Shown: positions 34,603-44,205, counted from the stretch's first letter. The stretch is 64,000 nt of DNA from Parerythrobacter lutipelagi (GCF_005434975.1 NZ_SKCJ01000001.1:372001-436000); one strand, 5' to 3'. Numbers and translations: made by a program. Notes: generated from the letters alone by a model not told the origin.

Positions 34603-36263
34603 AGCGCCTACTGACCACCTTAGCCGTTTCAGCGATCGCACTGGCGGCTCTGCCGGCAAGAGCAGACACGCTGGTGGACAATGTCCAGGGCATAGCGATC
34701 AATGCTGAGGGCAAGGTCGAGCGGTTTTCCGCCTTGTGGATCGACGATGATGGCCGGATCAGGCAAGTGCTCGATCGGTCCGACGCGCGCCCCCGCTCGA
34801 TCGAACGAGTGGTCGATGGCGAAGGACGCTATGTCATCCCGGGCCTGATCGATTCGCATCTTCATGTGATGGGGATCGGCTTCGGTGCAATGACGCTTGA
34901 TCTGTCCGACACCAGTTCCCTGGAAGAGGCACAGGAAAGGATCGCTGCCTATGCAGCAGAATATCCGGGCCGCCCGTGGATCATCGGGCGCGGATGGAAC
35001 CAGGTGAAATGGGGTCTCGACCGCTTTCCAACTGCGTCCGAGCTTGACGCAGCGGTTGCTGACCGCCCGGTTTGGCTGGAACGGGTTGATGGCCATGCAG
35101 GCTGGGCCAACACTGTGGCCATGCAGCAAGCAGGAATAACAGCAGAAACTCAGCCGCCCGCGGGTGGACGGATCGAGCGCGTTTCCGGATCGCGCCAGCC
35201 TTCAGGGATTTTTGTCGATGCCGCGAGCGAGCTGGTGCAAAAGTTTGTCCCCGCACCAAACCCGAACGACCGCGATATCGCGCTCGCCAAGGCACAGGAA
35301 ATCCTGCTCAGGCAAGGAATAACTGCCGCTGCCGACATGGGCACCACGATCGAGGATTGGCAGGCCTTCCGCCGCGCCGGCGACAATGGCTCGCTCAATG
35401 TCAGGATCATTGCCTACGCGGCGGGCACCGAGCAGATGGAACTGATTGGCGGGCCCGGGCCCTCGCCCTGGCTGTATGAGGACAAGCTGCGCCTGAATGG
35501 CGTAAAACTCTATCTCGACGGCGCTCTCGGCTCGCGCGGGGCGTGGCTTAAGCGGCCCTATGCGGACGATCCCGGGAACACCGGCCTGCCGCTGCAGAAC
35601 CCGACGCGCCTGCGCAACCTGATGAGCCGCGCGGCGCTCGACAACTTCCAGATCGCAGTCCACGCAATTGGCGATGCGGCCAACGGCGAATTGCTGCAGG
35701 CAATCGACGAGCTTGCCGAGACCTACAAGGGCGATCGGCGCTGGCGGATCGAACATGCCCAGGTGGTCGACACAGCCGATCTCGCGAAATTCGGCGAACA
35801 TGGCATTATTGCCTCGATGCAGCCGGTCCATCAAACTTCCGACCGGATCATGGCGGAGCAACGGTTGGACGAGACCCGCCTTCAAGGGGCCTATGCCTGG
35901 GAAACAATCCGACGCACGGGTTCGCGGCTGGCATTCGGTTCGGACGCACCAGTCGAATCGGCTGATCCGTTTGCCGGTCTTGCCGCAGCAATGAGCCGGA
36001 CCGGTCCTGCAGGTGAACCTTTCGGCGGTTGGCGCCCTTCAGAGCGGGTCAACCGCGAGCAGGCTCTTGCCGGATTCACCGCCAACGGGGCTTACGCTGC
36101 ATATGCCGATGGCCGATTCGGGCGCTTGGTGGCGGGGGAACGGGCAGATTTTCTGATCATCGACCGAGACCCGCTTCTTGCAACACCGCAAGATTTGCGT
36201 GCGACCAAGGTGCTCCAAACCTGGGTTGGCGGCCAGCTTGTTTACCAATCTGACGTTCAGTAG
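34599..36263 (+). CDS. Exported amidohydrolase, YtcJ/Amidohydro_3 family
   Basis: 554 residues with a signal peptide (about 1-21, ending ALPARA). Metal-ligand and active-site segments VIPGLIDSHLHVMG, HAIGDAANGELL, RRWRIEHAQ and FGSDAPVESADPF fit the metal-dependent hydrolase fold of the YtcJ group, which acts on N-acyl or cyclic amides. Probably periplasmic. ATGA overlap with the upstream dehydrogenase. The frame extends upstream inside that gene; this part is not coding here. Confidence 0.92.
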   Translation: MKRLLTTLAVSAIALAALPARADTLVDNVQGIAINAEGKVERFSALWIDDDGRIRQVLDRSDARPRSIERVVDGEGRYVIPGLIDSHLHVMGIGFGAMTLDLSDTSSLEEAQERIAAYAAEYPGRPWIIGRGWNQVKWGLDRFPTASELDAAVADRPVWLERVDGHAGWANTVAMQQAGITAETQPPAGGRIERVSGSRQPSGIFVDAASELVQKFVPAPNPNDRDIALAKAQEILLRQGITAAADMGTTIEDWQAFRRAGDNGSLNVRIIAYAAGTEQMELIGGPGPSPWLYEDKLRLNGVKLYLDGALGSRGAWLKRPYADDPGNTGLPLQNPTRLRNLMSRAALDNFQIAVHAIGDAANGELLQAIDELAETYKGDRRWRIEHAQVVDTADLAKFGEHGIIASMQPVHQTSDRIMAEQRLDETRLQGAYAWETIRRTGSRLAFGSDAPVESADPFAGLAAAMSRTGPAGEPFGGWRPSERVNREQALAGFTANGAYAAYADGRFGRLVAGERADFLIIDRDPLLATPQDLRATKVLQTWVGGQLVYQSDVQ

Positions 36264-36564
36264 ATTTCACCTCGCTTCGTCCGAGACGAAGTGCAACTTG
36301 CCGAAAAATTGCTGCAATTGCGAAACTTTAACCGGTTTGAAACCTTGTAGCTTCAGAGGCGCGAGACTAATGCTGCGTCTCATATGACTCCGGCTTGCAT
36401 CGGCGATAGTGGGAAACCGGGGTTGGCCGTTAACTAGGATAACTGTTACAATTCGGTAACATATAAGACGTTTTGATACGACATTTGGGGTTGCCTCGTT
36501 TGGCCTAGTGCCGTATCGACCCATTTGAGATTTGAACAAAAGAGAGCTCTGAGGAGACGATTTA
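36264..36564 (+). other. 301-base gene-free region upstream of the small secreted protein
   Basis: No convincing gene. It contains a small hairpin (GAGAC 36363-36367 with GTCTC 36377-36381) and a cluster of GTTA/TAAC half-sites at 36429-36461. The last 80 bases are AT-rich and presumably hold the promoter of the small secreted protein; no clear sigma-70 pair was identified. Confidence 0.5.
36429..36461. promoter_or_regulatory. GTTA/TAAC dyad cluster, candidate operator
   Basis: TGTTAC (36444-36449), six bases, GTAACA (36456-36461) form a perfect 6+6 inverted repeat. It is preceded immediately by GTTAAC (36429-36434) and TAAC (36440-36443), so five copies of the same half-site lie in 33 bases. 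It sits about 105 bases upstream of the small secreted protein start. Confidence 0.5.
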
Positions 36565-36804
36565 ATGAAGTTCCGTACCCTGCTTGCTGCAACCGCAGCT
36601 GTTTCGCTGGCCGCATCGCCGGCCCTCGCGCAAAGCGCGAATGCCGACCGCGCCACCGCGCCGGTCGCTGAAGAAAGTGCACTCGGTGGTGACGGAGATG
36701 GCAGCGGCGCTGGCATCATCCTCGCGATCCTCGCTGCTGCAGCGATCATCGCTGGCATCGTCATTGCCGCTGGCAACGACGACGATACTCCGACCAGCCC
36801 GTAA
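36565..36804 (+). CDS. Small exported Gly/Asp-rich protein with C-terminal hydrophobic helix
   Basis: 79 residues. Signal peptide about 1-22 (ending SPALA), then a short linker AVAEESALGGDGDGSGAG-like region, then a hydrophobic helix (IILAILAAAAIIAGIVIAAG) and an acidic tail NDDDTPTSP. RBS GAGGAGA eight bases before ATG. It has its own terminator. After processing only about 57 residues remain, predicted to sit in the inner membrane with periplasmic N-terminus. Similar short proteins occur in sphingomonads; no function is known to me. Confidence 0.8.
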   Translation: MKFRTLLAATAAVSLAASPALAQSANADRATAPVAEESALGGDGDGSGAGIILAILAAAAIIAGIVIAAGNDDDTPTSP

Positions 36805-36829
36805 CGGCTGATCGAATTTCGTGATTAAG

Positions 36830-36854
36830 CGGGGCCTGCGGGCCCCGTTTTTTT
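36830..36854 (+). terminator. Intrinsic terminator of the small secreted protein
   Basis: CGGGGCC (36830-36836), loop TGCG, GGCCCCG (36841-36847), then seven T. Confidence 0.93.
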
Positions 36855-36874
36855 GTCTGCAATCCTGGTATTTG

Positions 36875-36902
36875 TGGCCTGAGAATGATGGCCTGAGGAT
36901 GA
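36875..36902 (+). repeat. 14-bp direct tandem repeat, two copies
   Basis: TGGCCTGAGAATGA (36875-36888) and TGGCCTGAGGATGA (36889-36902) differ at one base; a partial third TGGATGG follows, then a small hairpin GATGGT/ACCATC (36905-36921). All lie between the terminator and the converging tatC end. Confidence 0.75.
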
Positions 36903-36985
36903 TGGATGGTCTGCTACCATCGGCGAGCCATAACTTATTGGATTGACCAAGACCCGCGCATACTCAGAGCGCGTTCGCTCCGGGC

Positions 36986-37789
36986 CTATTCAGCCTGATC
37001 GGCGGCTTGACTGGTAGGCGATTCGTCTTCTGGGAGACGCTTTCGTTCCGAGAACCGCATCAGCAACAGCGATCCTTCGAACAGAATGATAAGCGGTATC
37101 GCTAGCAGAAGCTGCGAGCCTGGATCGGGCGGCGTAATGATCGCTGCCAGCGCGACCACGCCGACAATCACGTAGCGGCGTGCGCCCGCAAGCTGTTCTC
37201 GCGACACGATTCCCGCCCTGTTCAACAACAGCAAAAGCACCGGCAGCAGAAAACTGATCCCGAAGGCCAAAATGAACTGCATGACAAGGCCGAGATAATC
37301 ATTGGCCGTAGGCAGGGCCTGGATCTCCAACCCGCCAGCCTCGCCTTCGAAGCCGAGAAACCAGCGAAACGCAGTCGGCATGACTACATAGTAGGCCAAG
37401 GATGCTCCGGCAGTGAACAGGATCGGCGTTGCGAGAAGGAAAGGCAAGAAGGCCTTCTTCTCCTTCGCGTAGAGTCCCGGCGCGATGAAAGCCCACAGCT
37501 GATTGGCGATGATCGGGAAGCTGAGGCAGAAACCTGCAAACAGCGCGACCTTCAACTCAACAAAGAACACTTCATAGAGCTTTGTGAAGATCAGTTGCCC
37601 TTCCCCTTCCGGAAAAGCCGCTTTCAGCGGTTGCAGCAGAAAGCCGAGAATATAGTCGGCAAAATAGAGGCTGATCGAGAAAGCGACCACCAACGCCATC
37701 ACGCAGCGAACAAGCCTCCCACGCAACTCGATCAAATGATCGAGCAACGGCGCCTGTGTATCATCAAGGTCACGCAGCTTTAGCGCCAT
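36986..37789 (-). CDS. tatC: Twin-arginine translocase core subunit TatC
   Basis: Six-helix receptor for Tat signal peptides. The N-terminal LLDHLIELRGRLVRC, the ELKVALFAGFCLSFPIIANQLWAFIAPGLYAKEKK stretch and VLLLLNRAGIVSREQL are diagnostic. 267 residues. TGATG overlap with tatB. Last gene of the argS-scp-tat run. Confidence 0.97.
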   Translation of the reverse strand: MALKLRDLDDTQAPLLDHLIELRGRLVRCVMALVVAFSISLYFADYILGFLLQPLKAAFPEGEGQLIFTKLYEVFFVELKVALFAGFCLSFPIIANQLWAFIAPGLYAKEKKAFLPFLLATPILFTAGASLAYYVVMPTAFRWFLGFEGEAGGLEIQALPTANDYLGLVMQFILAFGISFLLPVLLLLLNRAGIVSREQLAGARRYVIVGVVALAAIITPPDPGSQLLLAIPLIILFEGSLLLMRFSERKRLPEDESPTSQAADQAE

Positions 37790-38142
37790 CAGACCGCTTT
37801 CGGGTCTTCGGGGATTTTGTCGTCCGCTGTCTCGTCGGCAGCTCCAGGCAGGGCGGCAGATTCGGCGCTTGCACCGTCTGGGGGCGGCAGCGGCCCCATT
37901 TCACCTGCGGGCGTTTCGGCCATGATACGAGCGTTCTGCGCTTTCCACTTTTCTTCCATTTCCTCCATTTCCGCTTCGCGCACCATCGCGTCGAAGCCAG
38001 AGCGGAAATGGGCCGATGTACGCCGGATCTTGCCGATCAAGCGCCCCGCCGTGCGCAATGCCGCCGGCATATCCTTCGGTCCGATCACCAGAATCGCCAC
38101 GACGACGATCAAGAGCAATTCGGAGGCGCCTATATCGAACAT
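37789..38142 (-). CDS. tatB: Twin-arginine translocase subunit TatB
   Basis: 117 residues. MFDIGASELLLIVVVAILVIGPKDMPAALRTAGR is a classical TatB N-terminus: the membrane helix, GPKD hinge and amphipathic helix. A charged tail follows. It pairs with TatC as the substrate-docking complex. 21 bases downstream of tatA. Confidence 0.95.
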   Translation of the reverse strand: MFDIGASELLLIVVVAILVIGPKDMPAALRTAGRLIGKIRRTSAHFRSGFDAMVREAEMEEMEEKWKAQNARIMAETPAGEMGPLPPPDGASAESAALPGAADETADDKIPEDPKAV

Positions 38143-38163
38143 GTCGCGCGGTTTTGGCCGGGA

Positions 38164-38403
38164 TCAGCGGGTCTGGTCGGAACTGTCGGGCTGTTTCGCG
38201 GCATTGCCGCTGCCCGCGTCCGCATCCGGTCCTTCGATGCGAGCGGAGGGAGCAGGCGATTTGCCTTCATCTTCGTTCATGCCTTGCTTGAAGCTTTTGA
38301 TTCCTTTTCCGAAATCACCCATCATCTCGGAAATCTTGCCGCGTCCGAACAGGACGAGGATCACGAGAGCAATGATAATGAGCTGCCAGGGGCCGAGAGA
38401 CAT
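38164..38403 (-). CDS. tatA: Twin-arginine translocase pore subunit TatA
   Basis: 79 residues. N-terminal helix (WQLIIIALVILVLFG), the FGRGKISEMMGDFGKGIKSFKQG amphipathic helix and an acidic tail are typical TatA. First of the tatABC triplet, 64 bases after scpB. Confidence 0.95.
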   Translation of the reverse strand: MSLGPWQLIIIALVILVLFGRGKISEMMGDFGKGIKSFKQGMNEDEGKSPAPSARIEGPDADAGSGNAAKQPDSSDQTR

Positions 38404-38467
38404 GATGCACCTTTCGAATGTGTGTGGCCGATATAGGGATTAACTGGCGAAAGCGCCAGCGGTGCGA

Positions 38468-39112
38468 TCAGCGTCTGTTATCGGTGTCGTCAGGTTCGGC
38501 GTCGTCGGCTTCGGCTTCTTCCTCATCGCGTTCCTCTTCCGAAGAACCGTCCATCAGCGCATCGAATGCATCATCCACCGGATCGAGCAAGCCGGACGCA
38601 CGCAATTCATCGAGCCCCGGCAGATCCTTGCGCGACGAAAGGCCGAAGTGCCGCAGGAACTCAGGCGTGGTAGCGTAGATGACCGGCCTTCCCGGGACCT
38701 CGCGTCGCCCGGCCACGCGGACCCAGCCAGCCTCCATGAGTACATCGAGAGTACCGCCGGAAGTCTGAACCCCCCGGATTGATTCGATTTCCGCGCGGCT
38801 GACAGGTTCGTGATAGCCAATGATGGCAAGAACTTCAGTGGCTGCGCGGCTAAGGCGACGAACCTGCTCCCGCTCACGCCGCAGGAGATGCGCCAGATCG
38901 GCAGCGGTCTGAAAATGCCAGCGCTTGCCTCGCTCTACCAGGTTTATCCCGCGCTGGCCGTATTGTTCGGCAAGCGCACCGAGCGCAACCCGGACTACCC
39001 CGACATCCGCGTCGCCCAGATGGCTGGCGATAGATTCTGCCGTCATTGCCTCTTCAGCGGCGAACAGAGTCGCTTCGACTGCACGCTGCATCTCATCGCT
39101 TTTTTGTTCCAT
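38468..39112 (-). CDS. scpB: Segregation and condensation protein B
   Basis: Winged-helix subunit of the Smc-ScpA-ScpB condensin. LFAAEEAMTAESIASHL, RLSRAATEVLAIIGYHEPVSRAEIESIRGVQTSGGTLDVL and GRPVIYATTPEFLRHFGL are family hallmarks. 214 residues with an acidic tail of Glu/Asp. ATG joined to the scpA stop as TGATG. Confidence 0.95.
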   Translation of the reverse strand: MEQKSDEMQRAVEATLFAAEEAMTAESIASHLGDADVGVVRVALGALAEQYGQRGINLVERGKRWHFQTAADLAHLLRREREQVRRLSRAATEVLAIIGYHEPVSRAEIESIRGVQTSGGTLDVLMEAGWVRVAGRREVPGRPVIYATTPEFLRHFGLSSRKDLPGLDELRASGLLDPVDDAFDALMDGSSEEERDEEEAEADDAEPDDTDNRR

Positions 39113-39915
39113 CAGGCCTTCACTCGCCTCAGGCGCATTTCGCCGAAGGCTTGCTCTTGCGAGATTTCAGCCTTGCCCAGGCGAGCCAGTTCCAATGCCG
39201 CGACGAAGCTTGAAGCCATCGCCGAGCGGCGCAGGCGCGGGTCGGCATTTGGCGGCAGAAATTCTTCCAGCGTCATCCAATTGAGCGTGATACCAAGCAT
39301 GGCGGACACGCGTTCGAGCGCGCTATCGAGTGTCATCACCGGGCGCTCGCGCACCATGTGAATTGCCGGGGCGGTGCGCGCTTTGACCTGAGCATAGCCT
39401 TGAACCAGCGCGTACCAGTCACATTGCCACATTATCTTGCGGTTGGTCCGGAGCCCTTCGGGCGCACCGCGCGGGAATACATCGCGCCCGATCCGGTCGC
39501 GTGCGAGCAAACGCGCCGCCGCTTCGCGCATCGCACCAAGCCGCTGGAGCCGCAACTGCAAGCGAAGCGCGAGCTCTTCCGGACTCGGATCCTCCTGCTC
39601 TTCCTTGGGCAGGAGCATCGCGGATTTCAGGTAAGCCAGCCACGCCGCCATCACCAGATAATCGGCTGCCAGCTCGAGCTTGAGTGCTTCCGCCCTATCG
39701 ATGTAGCCAAGGTACTGGTCGACCAGCGCAAGGATCGAGATCGACCGCAAGTCGACTTTCTGCCGCCGGGCGAGGTCGAGCAGCAGGTCGAGCGGCCCTT
39801 CCCATCCATCAAGTTCTAGATAGAGCGGGCTTTCATCCGAGTTTTCAGGTGCCTCCACCCAATCCTGATCCGAAGACCGGCCCGAACCGGAAAGCATCAT
39901 CGGAGCATTCGTCAC
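39112..39915 (-). CDS. scpA: Segregation and condensation protein A
   Basis: Kleisin subunit of the bacterial condensin. WEGPLDLLLDLARRQKVDLRSISILALVDQYL is the ScpA N-terminus binding the Smc neck; the C-terminal winged helix ends in AFGEMRL. 267 residues. GTG start overlapping the nagZ stop (GTGA). Pair with scpB in the usual order. Confidence 0.95.
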   Translation of the reverse strand: MTNAPMMLSGSGRSSDQDWVEAPENSDESPLYLELDGWEGPLDLLLDLARRQKVDLRSISILALVDQYLGYIDRAEALKLELAADYLVMAAWLAYLKSAMLLPKEEQEDPSPEELALRLQLRLQRLGAMREAAARLLARDRIGRDVFPRGAPEGLRTNRKIMWQCDWYALVQGYAQVKARTAPAIHMVRERPVMTLDSALERVSAMLGITLNWMTLEEFLPPNADPRLRRSAMASSFVAALELARLGKAEISQEQAFGEMRLRRVKA

Positions 39916-40928
39916 GCCGACTGCTCCACCAGCGACAGCAAGCTGTCACGTTTCGCCAGCAGTTCGGCCTTGTCACCGCCAGGCGCTTTGCCGGTACCGG
40001 CCAGCGCGATGTCCAGGCGGCGCAGAGCCGCTTCGCTCATTGCCGGGAGGCGCTGGGCAATGCCGGTCATATCGTCCAGCTTCGCCCAGCAGTTGAGCAC
40101 CACATCGCATCCGGCAACAATCGCGCGTTCAGAGCGATCGGGGATCGACCCGTCGAGCGCTTCCATATCAATATCGTCGGTAAGCAGAAGCCCATCGAAA
40201 CCTATCCGCTGGCGGATGATTTCTTCGATCACGAATGGTGAAAGCGTCGCCGGGTTGTGCTTGTCCCAAGCGGTAAACAGCAAGTGGCCAGTCATTCCGA
40301 CAGGCGCCGCTTTGAGCGCGCGAAAGGGAGCAATATCGACTTCCAGCTCTTCATCGCTTGCCGTGACTGTCGGCATGGCCTTGTGCGTGTCGGTCGTCGT
40401 GCGTCCATGCCCCGGCATATGTTTGATGCATCCGGCAACTCCGGCCTTGCCGAGGCCATCAAGTATGGCTCGGCCCAATGCCGCAACTTGCATCGGTTCC
40501 GAACCCAGCGCCCGGTCACCGATAACATCATGCGCGCCCGGCTGCCGGACATCGAGCGGCGGATGGTAATCGACCGTGATGCCCATCTCTGCCAGCTCTA
40601 TCCCCATTGCGTGGGCATTGACCCGCGCTGCCTCGATCGCACTGGCGGGCGCGAGACGATATAGCTGATCGAAGGATTCGCCTGACGGGTAATGCGCCCA
40701 GTGGGGCGGACGCAATCGAGCCACTCGCCCGCCTTCCTGATCGATCGACACAAGCAATTTATCGCGGCCGTGGATCGTTCGCAGATCATCGGTCAGCGCG
40801 CGCAGCTGGTCAGGCGATTCACAATTGCGGCCGAACAAGATGTAGCCCGCCGGGTCCGCATCTTCGAAGAAGGCGCGTTCATTGGCCGAGAGGGTGGTTC
40901 CGGCAATGCCGAAGATGGCAGGCGTCAT
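39912..40928 (-). CDS. nagZ: Beta-N-acetylhexosaminidase (peptidoglycan recycling)
   Basis: GH3 enzyme releasing GlcNAc from GlcNAc-anhydroMurNAc peptides. The catalytic loop KHMPGHGRTTTDTH with the His/Asp dyad, SIDQEGGRVARLRPP and LLTDDIDMEAL are signatures. I used the ATG before TPAIFGIAG (338 residues); an 18-codon extension is unlikely. It is cytoplasmic, between a SPOR protein and scpA, as is common in alphaproteobacteria. Confidence 0.94.
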   Translation of the reverse strand: MTPAIFGIAGTTLSANERAFFEDADPAGYILFGRNCESPDQLRALTDDLRTIHGRDKLLVSIDQEGGRVARLRPPHWAHYPSGESFDQLYRLAPASAIEAARVNAHAMGIELAEMGITVDYHPPLDVRQPGAHDVIGDRALGSEPMQVAALGRAILDGLGKAGVAGCIKHMPGHGRTTTDTHKAMPTVTASDEELEVDIAPFRALKAAPVGMTGHLLFTAWDKHNPATLSPFVIEEIIRQRIGFDGLLLTDDIDMEALDGSIPDRSERAIVAGCDVVLNCWAKLDDMTGIAQRLPAMSEAALRRLDIALAGTGKAPGGDKAELLAKRDSLLSLVEQSA

Positions 40929-41004
40929 GACTTCAGCGTCGCACTTGGCACGAGGGTAGGCAAGTATCCGGCCCCCGTGCAATGTGGAAAATGATCTGCT
41001 TGCG

Positions 41005-41745
41005 TTACGGCTTGACCTGGCAGGTCAGACCATCGGCCTTCAATGCGTTGCACAGATTGCGAGCCGCCGATTGATCGCCCGCAACAGCTTGCAGGCGATA
41101 AACGGTGCCGCCATCGACCTGGCCGGGCTGAATGCGATATTTGAAGCCAGACAATTTGTCGGTCTGGCTGTTCAGCGTGGACCACGCAGACTTGGCGCTC
41201 GCTTCGGAAGAAAATGCGCCAACCTGTACGCCCACGCCGCCGGTCGAGCCCGCCGCCTGCGAACTGCCGGGCGCGGCTTCGGCGCGGCTGCCTGCGGCAT
41301 CGATGCTCGGCTTGGGAGACGTATCATCTGCGAGCCGGCCTTCGCGTGTCTCGCCTTCCCCTACAGCGGGTGCGACGTTGCCGGTGCCTTCGAATTGCTT
41401 GCCACCTTCGTCTTCAGGTCGTTCCTTGATGGGTCCGTCCGGTGCCGGAATTGTGCTGCCATCGGCGACAAGTTCAGAATCGGGACCACGATTGTTGTAC
41501 AGCCAATAGCCGCCAAAACCGACTGCGATCAGCAGCAGCCCGAGCATGGCGATGCCGATCAGGCGGCCGGTATCGTAGCCCTGCTCTTCTTCGTCATCGT
41601 AATCAGAATCAAGCCACGGCAAGCTTTCGTCGTCATCGGCGAGCTCGAGTTCCTGCTCTACCGCATCGTCGTCATCGCTGTGCAAGGTTTCATAGGCGGT
41701 TTCATATTCTTCATCTTCGCCGTCGCGACCATCGATCATGCTCAT
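41005..41745 (-). CDS. SPOR domain membrane protein
   Basis: 246 residues. Acidic cytoplasmic N-terminus, one membrane helix (about 77-97, LIGIAMLGLLLIAVGFGGYWLY), Pro/Glu-rich linker, then a C-terminal SPOR domain (VGVQVGAFSSEASAKSAWSTL...YRLQAVAGDQSAARNLCNALK) that binds denuded septal glycan. The two conserved cysteines sit near the end. Three bases after argS; a likely division-site protein. Confidence 0.92.
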   Translation of the reverse strand: MSMIDGRDGEDEEYETAYETLHSDDDDAVEQELELADDDESLPWLDSDYDDEEEQGYDTGRLIGIAMLGLLLIAVGFGGYWLYNNRGPDSELVADGSTIPAPDGPIKERPEDEGGKQFEGTGNVAPAVGEGETREGRLADDTSPKPSIDAAGSRAEAAPGSSQAAGSTGGVGVQVGAFSSEASAKSAWSTLNSQTDKLSGFKYRIQPGQVDGGTVYRLQAVAGDQSAARNLCNALKADGLTCQVKP

Positions 41746-41748
41746 GAC

Positions 41749-43494
41749 CTACATCTCCTCCACGGCTTCAACCCCAAGCAGGGCAAGCCCATTACGAATA
41801 ACCTGCCCTATCTGCGTCGCGAGGAAAAGCCTTGCGCCGGTCAATTCCGCATCCTGTGTCAGGATGACGCGTTTGGACGGGTCGTCATTCCCCATATTCC
41901 AGAAAGCATGGAACGCGCCTGCCAGGTCATACAGGAAAAACGCAATCCGATGCGGTTCGCGCGCTTTTGCTGCGGCTTCGACGATCCGGGGGAATTGCGC
42001 CGCTTCCTTGATCAGCGCCAGCTCTTCCGCTCCCAGCCGATCAATCGCTGAATCCGAAGGAGCCATTCCCTTCGCCACCGCCTTGCGCAACGTCGAATGA
42101 ATCCGGGCATTGGCGTATTGAACGTAAAACACAGGATTGTCTTTCGATGCTTCGACCACTTTGGCAAAATCGAAATCCATCTGTGCTTCGGGCTTGCGCG
42201 TCAGCATGGTGAAGCGCACGACATCTTTGCCGACTTCTTCGACCATGTCGGCAATGGTGATGAAATTGCCCGAACGCTTGGACATTTTGACTGGTTCGCC
42301 TGCGCGCATCAGCTGGACCATCTGCACCAGTTTGACATCGAACGGGATTGGCTTGCCCTGCCCTTCACTCAGCGCAGCCACAGCAGCCTTGATCCGTTTG
42401 ACCGTGCCTGCATGGTCCGCACCCCAGATGTCGATCAGAGCATCGGCGCTTTCAGCTTTCTGCATGTGATAGGCCAGATCGGCTCCGAAATAGGTCCATT
42501 TCCCGTCCGACTTCTTGATCGGGCGATCCTGATCGTCCCCGAACTTGGTCGAGCGGAAAAGTGGAAGTTCAACCGGCTCCCAGTCGTCGGGCGCCTTGCC
42601 CTTGGGAGCCTCGAGAATGCCGTCATAGACCAGATCGTGCTGGCGCAGCCACGCCTCGGCCTGCTCCGGCTTCTGTGCCGCCTGAAGTGCCGCTTCCGAC
42701 GAAAACAGGTCATGATGGATACCGAGTTGTGCGAGATCGGCCCGAATCCGCTCCATCATCTGTTCCACCGCTTCCGCGCGGAAAATGTGCAGCCATTCTT
42801 CTTCCGGCTCGTTCTGGTAGCGGTCGCCAAGCTCCTTAGCCAGATACTCGCCGACAGGGATCAGATAGTCGCCGGGGTACAGCCCTTCGGGAATCTGACC
42901 GATCTGCTCGCCCAGTGCCTCGCGGTAGCGCAGGTGTGCGGAGCGCGCGAGCACATCCACCTGTCCGCCCGCGTCATTAACGTAATACTCGCGAGTGACA
43001 TCATGACCGGCATATTCGAGCAGCGCGGCCAGCGCATCACCGACAACGGCGCCGCGGCAGTGCCCCATATGCATGGGCCCGGTCGGATTGGCTGAGACAT
43101 ATTCAACATTGACGCGCGATCCGCCGCCCATCTCGGAGCGGCCGTAATCGCTTCCCAGCGCGGCAATCGCAGCCAGTTCCCGCAGCCACGCCGCACCCGA
43201 CAGGCGAAGATTGATGAAACCCGGGCCGGCAATCTCGGCACTGTCGACATCCGCATCTGCGCCCAGCTTCTCGGCTATCTTGGCGGCAAGCTCACGCGGA
43301 TTGGTCGCCGCAGCTTTGGCCAGAACCATGGCGGCATTGGTTGCCAGGTCGCCATGCGACGGATCGCGCGGCGGTTCCACCGCTACATTCGCGTGCGAGA
43401 CATCTTTCGGCAACGAGCCTTCAGCCTCCAGCGCATCGAGGACGGCGTGGATTTTCGCCGCGAAACCGGCGTGCAAGGTGGTGTGTTCGGACAT
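41749..43494 (-). CDS. argS: Arginyl-tRNA synthetase
   Basis: Class I synthetase of 581 residues. The HIGH element appears in [19 protein letters not shown], and KMSKRSGN is the KMSKS-like loop. N-terminal additional domain and C-terminal anticodon-binding DALR domain are present. Two start-proximal features (ATG, no competing start) make the N-terminus secure. Upstream of the SPOR gene in the same operon. Confidence 0.97.
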   Translation of the reverse strand: MSEHTTLHAGFAAKIHAVLDALEAEGSLPKDVSHANVAVEPPRDPSHGDLATNAAMVLAKAAATNPRELAAKIAEKLGADADVDSAEIAGPGFINLRLSGAAWLRELAAIAALGSDYGRSEMGGGSRVNVEYVSANPTGPMHMGHCRGAVVGDALAALLEYAGHDVTREYYVNDAGGQVDVLARSAHLRYREALGEQIGQIPEGLYPGDYLIPVGEYLAKELGDRYQNEPEEEWLHIFRAEAVEQMMERIRADLAQLGIHHDLFSSEAALQAAQKPEQAEAWLRQHDLVYDGILEAPKGKAPDDWEPVELPLFRSTKFGDDQDRPIKKSDGKWTYFGADLAYHMQKAESADALIDIWGADHAGTVKRIKAAVAALSEGQGKPIPFDVKLVQMVQLMRAGEPVKMSKRSGNFITIADMVEEVGKDVVRFTMLTRKPEAQMDFDFAKVVEASKDNPVFYVQYANARIHSTLRKAVAKGMAPSDSAIDRLGAEELALIKEAAQFPRIVEAAAKAREPHRIAFFLYDLAGAFHAFWNMGNDDPSKRVILTQDAELTGARLFLATQIGQVIRNGLALLGVEAVEEM

Positions 43495-43554
43495 GGCTGC
43501 GCGCCTAGCCGAACTGGCCGAAATCGCAAGCTTTCAGGGCGCAGCGCCGCCCGG

Positions 43555-44205
43555 TCAGCGTGTCGCGTTGTAGGCCAGCTGGTCTTCGGTCAGCTGAAAA
43601 CCGACAAGCAATTCAAACGTCGCCCGGTCGAGCGCGGCGCGCACCTGCGGATCGGCCAGCGGATCGAGCGCGGCATCGGGATCGCCCGGCTTGCGTTTGC
43701 GGGTAATGCGTTCGCGAATGTCGGCAGGCAATGTCGCGGCGGCACGATTGATGAAAGCGCCAGCCTTGCCCTGTGCCTGAGCGCGCTCCTGCCCATCGGC
43801 AAACTGCACGGTCACTGAACCGATGCGCTTGGCCTGGACCGCGCTACCGCCCTGCAGAACAGTCGTGAAATAGGGAACGCTTACGGTGCGTGCCCCCCGC
43901 ACATCGGTACGCCGCACGAGCACGTCGAATGTCGCTTCGGTGTAGACATTCTCTCCACTATCGCTGCAATTGCTGCGCAGGTTTGTCATGCTGGCTGTCA
44001 TATCGACATTCGAGGCCGCACGGCTTCCCGGTTGGGCGAACACTGTGATATCACCGGTATAGTCTGGAATTCCGACAGCCGGACACGCCGAGCGAACGGC
44101 GGTGATGCCCACCCCGTCGCTCACCACCAGCTCGCCTTCGCTGGCACAACCCGCGAGTGCAGCGGCCAGAATGGATGCAATCAGTGTGGTGCGGCGCAAT
44201 GTCAT
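43555..44205 (-). CDS. Predicted lipoprotein of unknown function
   Basis: 216 residues. Lipobox LAGC at about residue 19 predicts a lipoprotein. A cysteine pair (SACPAVG, RSNCSDSG) and a beta-rich middle (VSVPYFTTVLQGGSAVQAKRI) are seen, then a basic, proline-containing C-terminal part. Not recognised, though similar lipoproteins commonly precede argS in sphingomonads. Divergent from ispH. Confidence 0.75.
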   Translation of the reverse strand: MTLRRTTLIASILAAALAGCASEGELVVSDGVGITAVRSACPAVGIPDYTGDITVFAQPGSRAASNVDMTASMTNLRSNCSDSGENVYTEATFDVLVRRTDVRGARTVSVPYFTTVLQGGSAVQAKRIGSVTVQFADGQERAQAQGKAGAFINRAAATLPADIRERITRKRKPGDPDAALDPLADPQVRAALDRATFELLVGFQLTEDQLAYNATR

